Positions 26,918 through 34,985 of a stretch of 64,000 bases of DNA are shown piece after piece; position 1 is the stretch's first letter, and every line of letters starts with the position of its first letter. The stretch comes from Arcicella aurantiaca (lineage in GTDB: Bacteria > Bacteroidota > Bacteroidia > Cytophagales > Spirosomataceae), in NCBI RefSeq assembly GCF_003148625.1, contig NZ_QGGO01000003.1:186001-250000 (forward strand). The letters are read 5' to 3'. A program made the translations under genes and the position numbers. The notes under the pieces are model-generated. The model had not been told where the DNA came from and did no database searches. It saw only the letters and a list, made by a program, of their open reading frames with translations.

Positions 26918-27229
26918 GATTTTATATTTTTTATGATGATTTTATGTTTTACTAATTTCTCTGATTTAGAGATGTTTCCTTTTCTTCAAAAGCTATACCA
27001 GTTGAATATTAATGTCATTTTGTCTTGATTTTTTAGATTTTAGTAATTTTTTAATGACAAAATTGCCGATTTTCAGGAATTTGAGTTTTTAAAATGTCAG
27101 ATTCTCTATTTTCAAAGTGTTAGTAATTATTTAGTAAATGGTCGGTTAGACTTATTAAATGGTTAACAACATCCGAATGAACCTTTATACCTTGCACACA
27201 TATTTAAGTCCACAAAATCCATTTGAATC
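26918..27229. other. Divergent intergenic region, hsp20 / porin-like gene
   Basis: These 312 AT-rich bases must contain promoters for both sides. TATACCTTGC at about 27187-27196 resembles a degenerate -7 box for the rightward gene. No repeats, RNA genes or small ORFs stand out. Confidence 0.4.
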
Positions 27230-28147
27230 ATGAAGAATCAGATTATCCTTGCCTTGCTAATAACTTGTATGAGTGGTACAATAGCATTGGCTCAGACCAA
27301 GAAACCAACTACCACAACGAAGAAGCCCACAACAACAGTGAAGACTTCGCCTCCTAAAACTACCACTACTACCAAAACGACTACAACAACTACGAGTTCA
27401 GTCCCTGTGGTTTCGCAGCCTGTTGAGCAAAAGAAAACAACCACGACCACAACGACGACGAGTTCGTCGCCACAGCAGACAAATACCTCAACTACAACAG
27501 TACAATCTACTGGACCATCAAAAAATACAAAGGCGAAAACGCCAGAACCTGAGAAAGAAGAAAAGCCTGTGAAAATTCGTGAGGAAAAACCTGAAAAAGT
27601 AAGAATTCCGAAGGTAGGCCCTGAAAATGATGGTAGAGTAAGATTTGGTATCAGAGCAGAAGCATCGCAACTTTATACACTTCAAAGTGGAGGGAATTAT
27701 GATTTGTCACCCGGAATAAATGCTGGATTAATTGTTAATTTACCAATCAGCAACGTAGTATCAATTCAACCAGAAATATTATTTGCTATGACCAATGGTA
27801 AAGTAACTGAAGATGCGAATAATTTCGTAAAATCAACGGGCAGTAGTATATTAGTTCCTTTGATGTTTAATTTTAATTTCGGGAGTGGTTCAACAAAATT
27901 TATGTTAAATCTGGGTGGTTATGGTAATTATGCCCTAAGTCAAACATCAAAAGTTGTAATAGGTGGCTCAACGGTTTTCGACGGTTCTGTTGACCTTGGA
28001 AATGATAAATTTGATTACGGTGCTGGTTTAGGCTTGGGTGTCAAGTTGAACAATAGCTTTATGATTGAAGCTCGTAGTTTTTATAGTTTGAAAGACAATA
28101 TTAATAAGAACGGTATTGGGACAATTGGTATTGGATACCTTTTTTAG
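27230..28147 (+). CDS. Porin-like outer-membrane beta-barrel protein with Thr-rich linker
   Basis: A 305-residue exported protein. After the signal peptide (about 1-21, ending ALAQT) come about 75 residues made largely of Thr with Lys, Pro and Ser, then a Lys/Glu/Pro-rich hinge (about 96-130). Residues 135-305 form an 8-stranded barrel of the porin/OmpW-like type: RFGIRAEASQLYTL, PGINAGLIVNLPISN, VSIQPEILFAMTNG, and the final strand GTIGIGYLF ending in Phe. The Thr-rich part could cross the periplasm or carry O-glycans; that is inference. It is monocistronic. Confidence 0.8.
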   Translation: MKNQIILALLITCMSGTIALAQTKKPTTTTKKPTTTVKTSPPKTTTTTKTTTTTTSSVPVVSQPVEQKKTTTTTTTTSSSPQQTNTSTTTVQSTGPSKNTKAKTPEPEKEEKPVKIREEKPEKVRIPKVGPENDGRVRFGIRAEASQLYTLQSGGNYDLSPGINAGLIVNLPISNVVSIQPEILFAMTNGKVTEDANNFVKSTGSSILVPLMFNFNFGSGSTKFMLNLGGYGNYALSQTSKVVIGGSTVFDGSVDLGNDKFDYGAGLGLGVKLNNSFMIEARSFYSLKDNINKNGIGTIGIGYLF

Positions 28148-28225
28148 AGAACCGATTTTAGAGAGCAGAGGTTAGATTTTAGAGAATAGAGTTTAGATTT
28201 TAGAGAAAAGAGTTATCTTCAAAAC
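28148..28225. repeat. Short-period repeat, left arm (TTAGAGAATAGAGTTTAGA type)
   Basis: Words such as GATTTTAGAGAGCAGAGG and TTTAGAGAATAGAGTTTAG repeat downstream of the porin-like gene. A complementary arm (TTCTCTAAAATCTAAACTC) lies at about 28309-28360, with the terminator at 28226-28266 between them. It is the same type as 8285-8435. Confidence 0.6.
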
Positions 28226-28266
28226 AAACAAAACGCCCTTTCAAATAATGACAGGGCGTTTTGTTT
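28226..28266. terminator. Bidirectional terminator between porin-like gene and lysA
   Basis: AAACAAAACGCCCT (28226-28239) and its exact complement (28253-28266) enclose a 13-base loop, with T and A runs outside. Confidence 0.85.
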
Positions 28267-28365
28267 TATATCTATGAAGTATTTTATTGAATTTATATAG
28301 AAGACAATTCTCTAAAATTATTATCTGTTCTCTAAAATCTAAACTCTGTTCTCTAAAAACTATTC

Positions 28366-29610
28366 TCAAATGTCAACGGATACTAAATTTCTAACAATAT
28401 CGTCAAAAGTATCACGCTTACGAATCAATTTTGCTTCTCCATCAATTACCAAAACCTCCGCAGGTAAAAGTCTTGAATTGTATTGAGATGCCATCGAGAA
28501 GCAATACGCTCCTGCATTTTTAATTGCAATAATGTCTCCTGCCGAAACCTTATTCATTAAACGCTCACCTTGTTTTCCTTCGGGAGTCCATGAAAAAGTA
28601 TCTGTTTCGCAAATATATCCAACGACACGATATTCTTGTTGTTCAGAAGTATCCTGATTTGAAGCATTGAAAATATCATGGTATGCACCGTACATCATGG
28701 GTCTACCCAAGTGGTTTAATCCAGAGTTGATACCCACGAAAGTTTTAATTGGGTCAGTTTTTACGACGTTGGCAGTGGCCAAAAATGTTCCTGCTTCACT
28801 TACTAAAAACTTGCCCGGTTCAAACCATAATTGTAACTCACGACCATAGTTTTTACAGAATTCCAAGAAAGCATTACTTAGCACTTCGCCAACTTCAGCC
28901 ATGTCAGTTACAGAATCACCTTCTTTATATGGAACTTTGAAACCTCCTCCTAAGTCGATGATTTCTAAATCTTTGAAGTTTGAAGCAATGTCTAAAATCG
29001 CAGTTGCAGCCTGTGTGAAAGCATCAGCATTTTTCACGTCTGAACCTGTATGTTGGTGCAAACCGATAATTTTCATATCGTATTTATTGACAATTTCAAG
29101 AATTTCATCTTTTTGGTGAATTGAAATTCCGAATTTTGACTCTGGGTGAGCCGTCATGATTTTTTCGTTTCCACCGCCAAAAACGTGTGGTTTCAAACGA
29201 ATCAAAGCACCTTTCGTATTGCCGTATTGTTTCCCGAATTTTTCGAGAACATCCAAATTATCTAAATTAATGCGAGTTCCTAATTCTGCTGCCAATTCAA
29301 TTTCATCAAATGAAACACCACTTGGCGTAAAAGTAATTTGTGAACCTTCATAACCCGCCATCATTGCCAAACGTAATTCTTCTGGCGACACCACGTCAAT
29401 CTCCACCCCATGTTTACGCATTAATTTCAAAATGCTCAAGTTGGTATTAGCCTTACAAGCGTATTTTATCTTTAAGTTAACATTCTTGAAAGAATCACGA
29501 AGAATGGCAATTTTTTCGATAATTTTGTCAGCATCATAGACGTACAAAGGCGTGCCAAATTGTTTAGCTAAATCAGTAAGTGGAATGTTTTGGATGTTGT
29601 AATATGACAT
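28366..29610 (-). CDS. lysA: Diaminopimelate decarboxylase
   Basis: A 414-residue PLP enzyme of lysine synthesis from the ATG at 29610; the in-frame ATG at 29643 adds 11 residues before the conserved MSYYNIQNIPL and is less likely. The PLP lysine is in KYACKANTN, and HQHTGSDVKN, IDLGGGFKVPY, WFEPGKFLV and VGYICETDTF are intact. Full length. It is divergent from the ATPase/nuclease-like pair, with a REP-like palindrome in the gap. Confidence 0.96.
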   Translation of the reverse strand: MSYYNIQNIPLTDLAKQFGTPLYVYDADKIIEKIAILRDSFKNVNLKIKYACKANTNLSILKLMRKHGVEIDVVSPEELRLAMMAGYEGSQITFTPSGVSFDEIELAAELGTRINLDNLDVLEKFGKQYGNTKGALIRLKPHVFGGGNEKIMTAHPESKFGISIHQKDEILEIVNKYDMKIIGLHQHTGSDVKNADAFTQAATAILDIASNFKDLEIIDLGGGFKVPYKEGDSVTDMAEVGEVLSNAFLEFCKNYGRELQLWFEPGKFLVSEAGTFLATANVVKTDPIKTFVGINSGLNHLGRPMMYGAYHDIFNASNQDTSEQQEYRVVGYICETDTFSWTPEGKQGERLMNKVSAGDIIAIKNAGAYCFSMASQYNSRLLPAEVLVIDGEAKLIRKRDTFDDIVRNLVSVDI

Positions 29611-29661
29611 TGAATTTTGATTTTTTTGCAAAGATACGCCCAAAGTATTTAAACCGAATAC

Positions 29662-29715
29662 GTAACACAGACTTTAGTCTGTAAATTGCAGCTTACAGAC
29701 TAAGGTCTGTGCTAC
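29662..29715. repeat. REP-like palindrome (GTAACACAGACT family)
   Basis: GTAACACAGACTTTAGTCTG and CAGACTAAGGTCTGTGCTAC are inverted around a short centre. Each half is itself a small palindrome (ACAGACTTTAGTCTGT). It lies 18 bases upstream of the ATPase gene at 29733. Confidence 0.85.
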
Positions 29716-29732
29716 GAAAACATTAGAAAGAT

Positions 29733-31097
29733 ATGATAATTGAATTACAGAATTTTGGACCGATAAAGTCTTTCAAATTTGATACGGATAAGGATATTCA
29801 CGCTATTTTTGGAAAGAATAATATTGGAAAATCGTATGCGATTAGTGCGGTTTATTTGATTTTGAAGAATTTAAGGGAATATGATTATTATGACGGGAAC
29901 AGTTCAATACAAAGAGAATCGGCTACTTTCGACTTAGAAAAACTTGTTGAGCAAGAATTACGAGATTTAGAATTTGTGGAATATGATGTTAAGGATAAAA
30001 TAATTGAATCCTTTAAATATTCGATTGAAACAAGCTTTATCCCAGCATTAACCAATTCCTTGAAAAATTCGTTTGACTTCCAGTCAATAAATAATAATAA
30101 AACGAATACTGATTTGAAAATAATTTTGAGTGCAGAAATTGGGAAAATAGAAATTTGTTTGGATAAAAGCATAGAAAAACTTGAAGTTAAAAATATAAAC
30201 CTTTATTCTGAGTTTAAAATTTATGATGAGTTTTTTAAGTTTAATGAAATTGAGAAAAACATTTATATTTTTATTTATTACAAGAAGGCAAAAATAATTA
30301 CACCAATAAATAGAATAAGTTGGAATTTAAACCTTCAATTACGCAAAGAAATTATAAACACAACAGATACTATATTTTTCTTACCAGTCTCACGTTCAGG
30401 GCTTTATAATGCTTTGAATTCATTTGGACCAATTTTCGCAGAAATATCGAAGTATAGACTTGTAACTAATGCAAAATTTGAAATTCCCAATTTATCAGAA
30501 CCCATTTCTGACTATTTTTTAAATTTGAATAATATTGAAAAGGTTTCTGTTTCAGATAAATATTCTGTGGATTTTGAAAAAATAGAAAAAGATATTTTGA
30601 AAGGAACGATTGGTTTTGATAAAGTAACCAGAAAATATCATTACATACCCAATGCAAATCCTGATATGATTTTTGATTTGTCTGCAACCTCTTCTATGAT
30701 TTCAGAAATTGCACCAATCATTGCTCATTTGAAATATATCATTCCTTTGGAAAGTGATAAGCCTTCAATTCTTTTTATTGAAGAACCAGAAGCTCATTTA
30801 CACCCAGAAATTCAGATTTTATTATTGGAATATTTTGTAAAATTGAGTAAAGGGAATGTAAAAATCGTAATGACTTCGCATAGCAATTATATTTTCAATA
30901 AATTGAGTAATTTATTGATTGCCAATAAAGTAGATAAAGAAAAGTTGAGTGTATCGTTAATGAAAATGACTCCCGAAGGTAGTGTTATTGAAGATGGAGC
31001 CATGCAGATGGATGAATACGGAATTGAGGATAATAATTTTGTCGATGTAGCTGAACAACTCTATGAAGAAAGAATGTCATTGTTAGAAAAACTATAA
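29733..31097 (+). CDS. AAA/ABC-type ATPase (AAA_15-like), probable first gene of a two-gene system
   Basis: A 454-residue cytoplasmic ATPase. Walker A is GKNNIGKS at 27-34, directly after an N-terminal strand typical of RecF/OLD-like ATPases (MIIELQNFGPIKSF). A signature-like LSATSSMIS lies at 316-324, Walker B ILFIEEPEAHLHP at 346-358, and the switch motif VMTSHSNYI at 379-387. No Toprim domain follows the ATPase, unlike OLD or GajA nucleases. The middle (about 60-300) has no motif I recognise. The next gene starts 14 bases downstream and carries a nuclease-like signature. By analogy with Septu, Gabija and PARIS ATPases, a defence role is plausible but inferred. Confidence 0.85.
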   Translation: MIIELQNFGPIKSFKFDTDKDIHAIFGKNNIGKSYAISAVYLILKNLREYDYYDGNSSIQRESATFDLEKLVEQELRDLEFVEYDVKDKIIESFKYSIETSFIPALTNSLKNSFDFQSINNNKTNTDLKIILSAEIGKIEICLDKSIEKLEVKNINLYSEFKIYDEFFKFNEIEKNIYIFIYYKKAKIITPINRISWNLNLQLRKEIINTTDTIFFLPVSRSGLYNALNSFGPIFAEISKYRLVTNAKFEIPNLSEPISDYFLNLNNIEKVSVSDKYSVDFEKIEKDILKGTIGFDKVTRKYHYIPNANPDMIFDLSATSSMISEIAPIIAHLKYIIPLESDKPSILFIEEPEAHLHPEIQILLLEYFVKLSKGNVKIVMTSHSNYIFNKLSNLLIANKVDKEKLSVSLMKMTPEGSVIEDGAMQMDEYGIEDNNFVDVAEQLYEERMSLLEKL

Positions 31098-31111
31098 TTA
31101 CACCTATTAAA

Positions 31112-31639
31112 ATGTTAATTCAAAGAATTCAAGAAGACCCTATTTTGTCTAAATTTTTGTGTGATGATTGTACTGAAAATGGTGTGGGCGTTAATGTAAG
31201 TCCTTTGGTGAAAAAAGAAGATTACATCATTATTCGGGTAGATGAATATTATAACTCAAACTTGGTTCATAATCCACCAAAATCTCCTGATTGTTTGATT
31301 ATTCAACATTGTGAAGGAGAAAAATTTGTACTTTACCTTGTAGAATTAAAGGCTATTGAAACTCTGAAAACGGAGAAGTTAAGTGATATTAGGGATAAAT
31401 TTCAGAACTGTTTTGATGATTTTATGAGTGATAGATTCAGAGACTATTTTTATGATATTGCGTATGAATTTTCTATAAAATTACTCTTTATTTCAAATCC
31501 ATCTGAAAGCAAAAAAGATAATAAAAGTAAACCAACTCGAATGGATAGTTTACTTTCTCAAAGACCTTGCAAATTTGCTAATCGTCCATATCTACTTGAA
31601 CATAGATTACCCAATCCCGTAATTCAACCTTGTCAATAA
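31112..31639 (+). CDS. Small protein with PD-(D/E)xK nuclease-like signature, partner of the ATPase
   Basis: A 175-residue protein with no signal peptide, 14 bases after the ATPase stop and surely in the same operon. I do not recognise a named family. The segment SPDCLIIQHC (Asp60) followed 17 residues later by YLVELKA (Glu78, Lys80) has the spacing and hydrophobic strand pattern of PD-(D/E)xK nucleases. A helical stretch (about 88-118) and a further strand (IKLLFISN) follow, as in that fold. Three Cys lie near the N-terminus (Cys17 and Cys20) and later (Cys67). It may supply the effector activity for the ATPase. The nuclease call is a motif reading only. Confidence 0.6.
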   Translation: MLIQRIQEDPILSKFLCDDCTENGVGVNVSPLVKKEDYIIIRVDEYYNSNLVHNPPKSPDCLIIQHCEGEKFVLYLVELKAIETLKTEKLSDIRDKFQNCFDDFMSDRFRDYFYDIAYEFSIKLLFISNPSESKKDNKSKPTRMDSLLSQRPCKFANRPYLLEHRLPNPVIQPCQ

Positions 31640-31656
31640 ACATAAAATCCATTTCA

Positions 31657-32970
31657 ATGAAAAAACTAATTTTATTATTCCTTATTATTCAAAGTATAGG
31701 TGTAAATGCCCAAATTAAAAATGGTCCGATGGTCGGGTATTCAGAGATGAAAGAAGTCATGCTTTGGGTGCAAACGGAAAAACCTGCTAAAGTAAAGTTT
31801 GTGTATTGGGAGCAAGGTACACCAGAAAAGAAAATGACAACAGACGAAATTGTTACGAATAAAAGGAATGCTTTTGTTGCCAAAATTGTTTGCGACCAAG
31901 TGACGATGGGCAAAAAATATGCTTATGAAGTTTTTGTTGATAATAAAAAAATAGCTCGTAATTATCCATTATCATTTCAAACGCAAGAACTTTGGCAATA
32001 CCGCAAAGACCCTGCATCATTCAAATTTGCTTTTGGAAGTTGTAATTACATCAATGAAGCAGAAACTGACCGACCGGGTCGTCCGTATGGAGGATACAAT
32101 GAAATATTCAAATCTATTTATGACAAAAAACCAGATTTCATGATTTGGGGAGGCGATAATAATTATTACCGTGAAGCTGATTGGAATACTCGTACAGGTA
32201 TGATTCACCGTAATACCCACTCTCGTAATGTTCCTGAATTGCAGCCTTTATTGGGAAATACGCACCATTATGCCATTTGGGATGACCATGATTACGGCAG
32301 TAATGATTCAGACCGTTCTTTTTGGATGAAAGATACTTCGCTTGAAATATTCAAACTATTTTGGGCAAATCCTAACTATATATTTAAAGACCAAGCGTGT
32401 ACAGGAACTTTCCAATGGGGCGATGTTCAATTTTTTATGTTAGATGACCGTTGGTTTAAAGCTCCTAACGAGAATTTTACGGGCGACCGTGATTATTATG
32501 GGAAAAAACAGCTTACTTGGTTGATTGATGCTTTGACTGGAAGTAGTGCAACTTTCAAAGTAATTGTGACGGGTGGACAAATTGTAAATCCTGCCAAAGT
32601 TTTTGAAAATATGTCGAATTATGAAGCTGAACGTCAAGAATTATTAAAGAAAATTACCGATGCAAAAATTAAAGGTGTTCTATTCTTTACAGGCGACCGT
32701 CATCATACAGTTCTCCAAAAATTAGACCGTTCAGGAGCCAATTATCCATTGTATGATTTAACGGTTTCTCCACTTACTTCTGGACCTGCAAAACCTGTCA
32801 AAGAAGAAGATAACTCGCCTATTGTAGAAGGTACATTATTCACAGAACGTAATTTTGCACTTTGTGAAGTGTCTGGAACATTGAAAGATAGAGTTTTGAA
32901 AATCAGTATTATGGATTCAAAAGGCGTTCAGAAATGGACAAGAGATATTAAAGCAAGTGAGTTGAAGTAG
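31657..32970 (+). CDS. PhoD-like metallophosphatase
   Basis: A 437-residue exported phosphatase from the ATG at 31657, where a signal peptide begins (MKKLILLFLIIQSIGVNA). The in-frame ATG at 31630 would overlap the preceding gene. An N-terminal beta-sandwich (about 20-115) precedes a PhoD-type catalytic domain: FAFGSCNYIN, MIWGGDNNYYR, YAIWDDHDYGSNDSD and LFFTGDRHHTVL contain the metal-binding Asp, Asn and His residues. The family cleaves phosphate mono- or diesters outside the cytoplasm. The gene follows the ATPase pair by 17 bases, but its secreted nature argues against a functional link. Confidence 0.88.
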   Translation: MKKLILLFLIIQSIGVNAQIKNGPMVGYSEMKEVMLWVQTEKPAKVKFVYWEQGTPEKKMTTDEIVTNKRNAFVAKIVCDQVTMGKKYAYEVFVDNKKIARNYPLSFQTQELWQYRKDPASFKFAFGSCNYINEAETDRPGRPYGGYNEIFKSIYDKKPDFMIWGGDNNYYREADWNTRTGMIHRNTHSRNVPELQPLLGNTHHYAIWDDHDYGSNDSDRSFWMKDTSLEIFKLFWANPNYIFKDQACTGTFQWGDVQFFMLDDRWFKAPNENFTGDRDYYGKKQLTWLIDALTGSSATFKVIVTGGQIVNPAKVFENMSNYEAERQELLKKITDAKIKGVLFFTGDRHHTVLQKLDRSGANYPLYDLTVSPLTSGPAKPVKEEDNSPIVEGTLFTERNFALCEVSGTLKDRVLKISIMDSKGVQKWTRDIKASELK

Positions 32971-32975
32971 GGATT

Positions 32976-33061
32976 AAAAAGTTGTCCGAAAAGTTAATAA
33001 GTTGTAAGAAAACCGACTGTATAGAATTTCTTATGACTTATGACTTTTCGGACAATTTTTT
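32976..33061. terminator. Long inverted repeat acting as bidirectional terminator
   Basis: AAAAAGTTGTCCGAAAAGT (32976-32994) and its near-exact complement (33043-33061) are the outer arms. The inner part (AATAAGTTGTAAGAAA against TTTCTTATGACTTATG) continues the palindrome imperfectly. It fills the gap between the convergent phosphatase and GH125 genes. Confidence 0.75.
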
Positions 33062-33065
33062 ACAT

Positions 33066-34490
33066 CTACAATACTTCCTTCAATAAATGAGGACGTTCTT
33101 TTTCGATTTTTAAAATCATTTCCCCAAACAAAGTATTTGCCCATGCAAACCATTTTCTGGTAAATTTATTGGCATCATCTTTATCAAATGACTCGTGCAT
33201 GAAACCTGTATTGGCATGCGTTTTTTTCAAGAAACGTAATTGTTGTAAAATCTCTTTGTCATCGCTTGAAGTCATTGCTCGCATGATGATGCTCAAATGC
33301 CAAATCTGATTTGATAACGTGTGTGGACTACCAATTCCTTCGGCAGCTTTTCCTTTAAAATAATACGGATTAGACTCGCTCAACATTAATTTACGAGTGT
33401 TTTGATAAACTACATCGTCTGTTTTTACTGCTCCCAAATAGGGCAAACTCAATAAGTTTGGTACATTGGCATCATCTTGCAATAAACTATTCTCAAATCC
33501 ATCAACTTCTAAAGCGTAGATTTTACCATATTTTGGGTGATTGATAATGGCATATTTCTTAATAGCATTTTCAACCTCAGTAGCAAAACTCGAACATTCT
33601 TTTGCAAAAGAAGAATTCTTATAAACTTGTTCTGAAATTTCAGCCATTTGTCTGAATGAAACTACCGCAAAAAGATTTGAAGGAATTAAGAATGGATAAA
33701 CGGTTGCATCGTCAGAAGGTCTGAAGATGCTATGAATCAATCCGTTAGGTTTCGTAATGTTCCCGTATCCATCACCTGGGACGGTATCGGTTGACCAAGA
33801 AGTGGTACGTCCGAATTTGTATTTTCCTCTGCCTTTTAAGCGTTGTTGTTCTCTGCAAGTGGCAATAATTGACTGTGCCGCTTTCATCCATTTTTCGTCA
33901 AAAATGCTTGCGTCTTGCGTGATTTTCCAATAGTTATACGCCAATCGAACCGTGTAACAAAGAGAATCTAACTCCCATTTACGTTCGTGCAATTCGGGCT
34001 TCATTTCAGTATGGTCGCTTAACCATTCCGAATGTCCAACGCCATCATTAAAAGCATTGGCATAAGGGTCAATCAAAATGCACTCCGTTTGGCGGTTGAT
34101 GACTCCTGCAATCAACTTTTTAAGTTTTTCGTCTTGTTTAATCAGCGATAAATAAGGCGTAACTTGTGCCGTACTATCTCGCAACCACATAGCGTGAATA
34201 TCACCTGTGATAACGAAAGTGTCAGGTCTATCGCCTTTCATTTTGAAATTTACCGTAGTATCTAAGGTATTCGGGAAGCAATTTTCAAATAACCACGCTA
34301 ATTCTGGGTCTTTGATTTTTACTTTCATTCGGGCAATGGTGTCTTCGATGGCAGAGCTACTAAAATTTCTTTTGTCGGTAGCAACTCTTACCACAGGAAA
34401 TGAACTTTCAGCGGCTTTTGACTTTAATAATGTTCCAGTGGTTAAAATGGTGGCACTTTGGATAAACTTTCTACGATTGAGATTTTTCAT
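33066..34490 (-). CDS. Glycoside hydrolase family 125 (exo-alpha-1,6-mannosidase type)
   Basis: A 474-residue (alpha/alpha)6-barrel enzyme. The GH125 landmarks GDIHAMWLRDSTAQVTPYL (about 96-114), SEWLSDHTEMKPELHERKWELDS and FRPSDDATVYPFLIPSN are present. Characterised members remove alpha-1,6-mannose from glycans without metal ions. The N-terminus has a twin-arginine-like start (NRRKFIQSATILTTG), suggesting export by the Tat pathway. Length is as expected. No GH92 or SusCD genes adjoin it, so it is not in a visible polysaccharide-utilisation locus. Confidence 0.9.
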   Translation of the reverse strand: MKNLNRRKFIQSATILTTGTLLKSKAAESSFPVVRVATDKRNFSSSAIEDTIARMKVKIKDPELAWLFENCFPNTLDTTVNFKMKGDRPDTFVITGDIHAMWLRDSTAQVTPYLSLIKQDEKLKKLIAGVINRQTECILIDPYANAFNDGVGHSEWLSDHTEMKPELHERKWELDSLCYTVRLAYNYWKITQDASIFDEKWMKAAQSIIATCREQQRLKGRGKYKFGRTTSWSTDTVPGDGYGNITKPNGLIHSIFRPSDDATVYPFLIPSNLFAVVSFRQMAEISEQVYKNSSFAKECSSFATEVENAIKKYAIINHPKYGKIYALEVDGFENSLLQDDANVPNLLSLPYLGAVKTDDVVYQNTRKLMLSESNPYYFKGKAAEGIGSPHTLSNQIWHLSIIMRAMTSSDDKEILQQLRFLKKTHANTGFMHESFDKDDANKFTRKWFAWANTLFGEMILKIEKERPHLLKEVL

Positions 34491-34985
34491 TTTTCCTGAA
34501 ATTTTAAATGCTTTTGTGGAAATAAATTGATTTAGGTTTTAGGAACGTTGAAACAATAACTTATAATTTTTAAACGACTCTTTTACTGCTATTTTCATTC
34601 ATTTTTTCATTAAAGAGCGGTGCTATTCGCTTCAAAAATGAATAAAACTAACTATAAAATAGCCACCTTAAAATTTTACAAGTTATTATTTCAACGTTCC
34701 TTAATAACGTTTCTCTAAAAGATTACAAATAGAAAAGCCTGCTAAAAGCATAAAACTTTTAGGGCGTAATCTACCAAATTAAACGTTATTAGGATTTAAG
34801 ATTATGATTGGATATAAATGAAAATCTAAGATTTTTATTTTAGTCTCACAAAATACGATTTAACATTCAATTTTCTATCTTGATTTTTATGTTTTTGTGT
34901 AAGTATGACACTGAAATCAGGATAATGTCGTAATTTAAAGTAGTTTCTTTTTAACCGATAATTTCATTAACAAACAGCATTTATA
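34491..34985. other. Divergent intergenic region carrying a MITE-like palindrome
   Basis: These 495 bases separate GH125 and the M20 peptidase gene. The repeat at 34541-34701 takes up a third of them. A short inverted pair around AAAAG-CATAAAA-CTTTT lies near 34746-34760. No gene was found. Confidence 0.5.
34541..34701. mobile_element. MITE-like long palindrome
   Basis: AGGAACGTTGAAA (34541-34553) is exactly complementary to 34689-34701. The pairing continues imperfectly for about 20 more bases (CAATAACTTATAATTTTTAA against TTAAAATTTTACAAGTTATT). A second inner pair (CTGCTATTTTCATTCATTTT against AAAATGAATAAAA...ATAAAATAGC) makes nearly the whole 161 bp foldable. It is non-coding, with no transposase. 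Size and plan resemble the element at 3691-3862, but the end sequences differ. Confidence 0.55.

Noticed and set aside
31657..32970. PhoD-like gene as third member of the ATPase/nuclease-like cassette
   Set aside because: It has a signal peptide and acts outside the cytoplasm. Closeness alone (17 bases) does not make a functional link.
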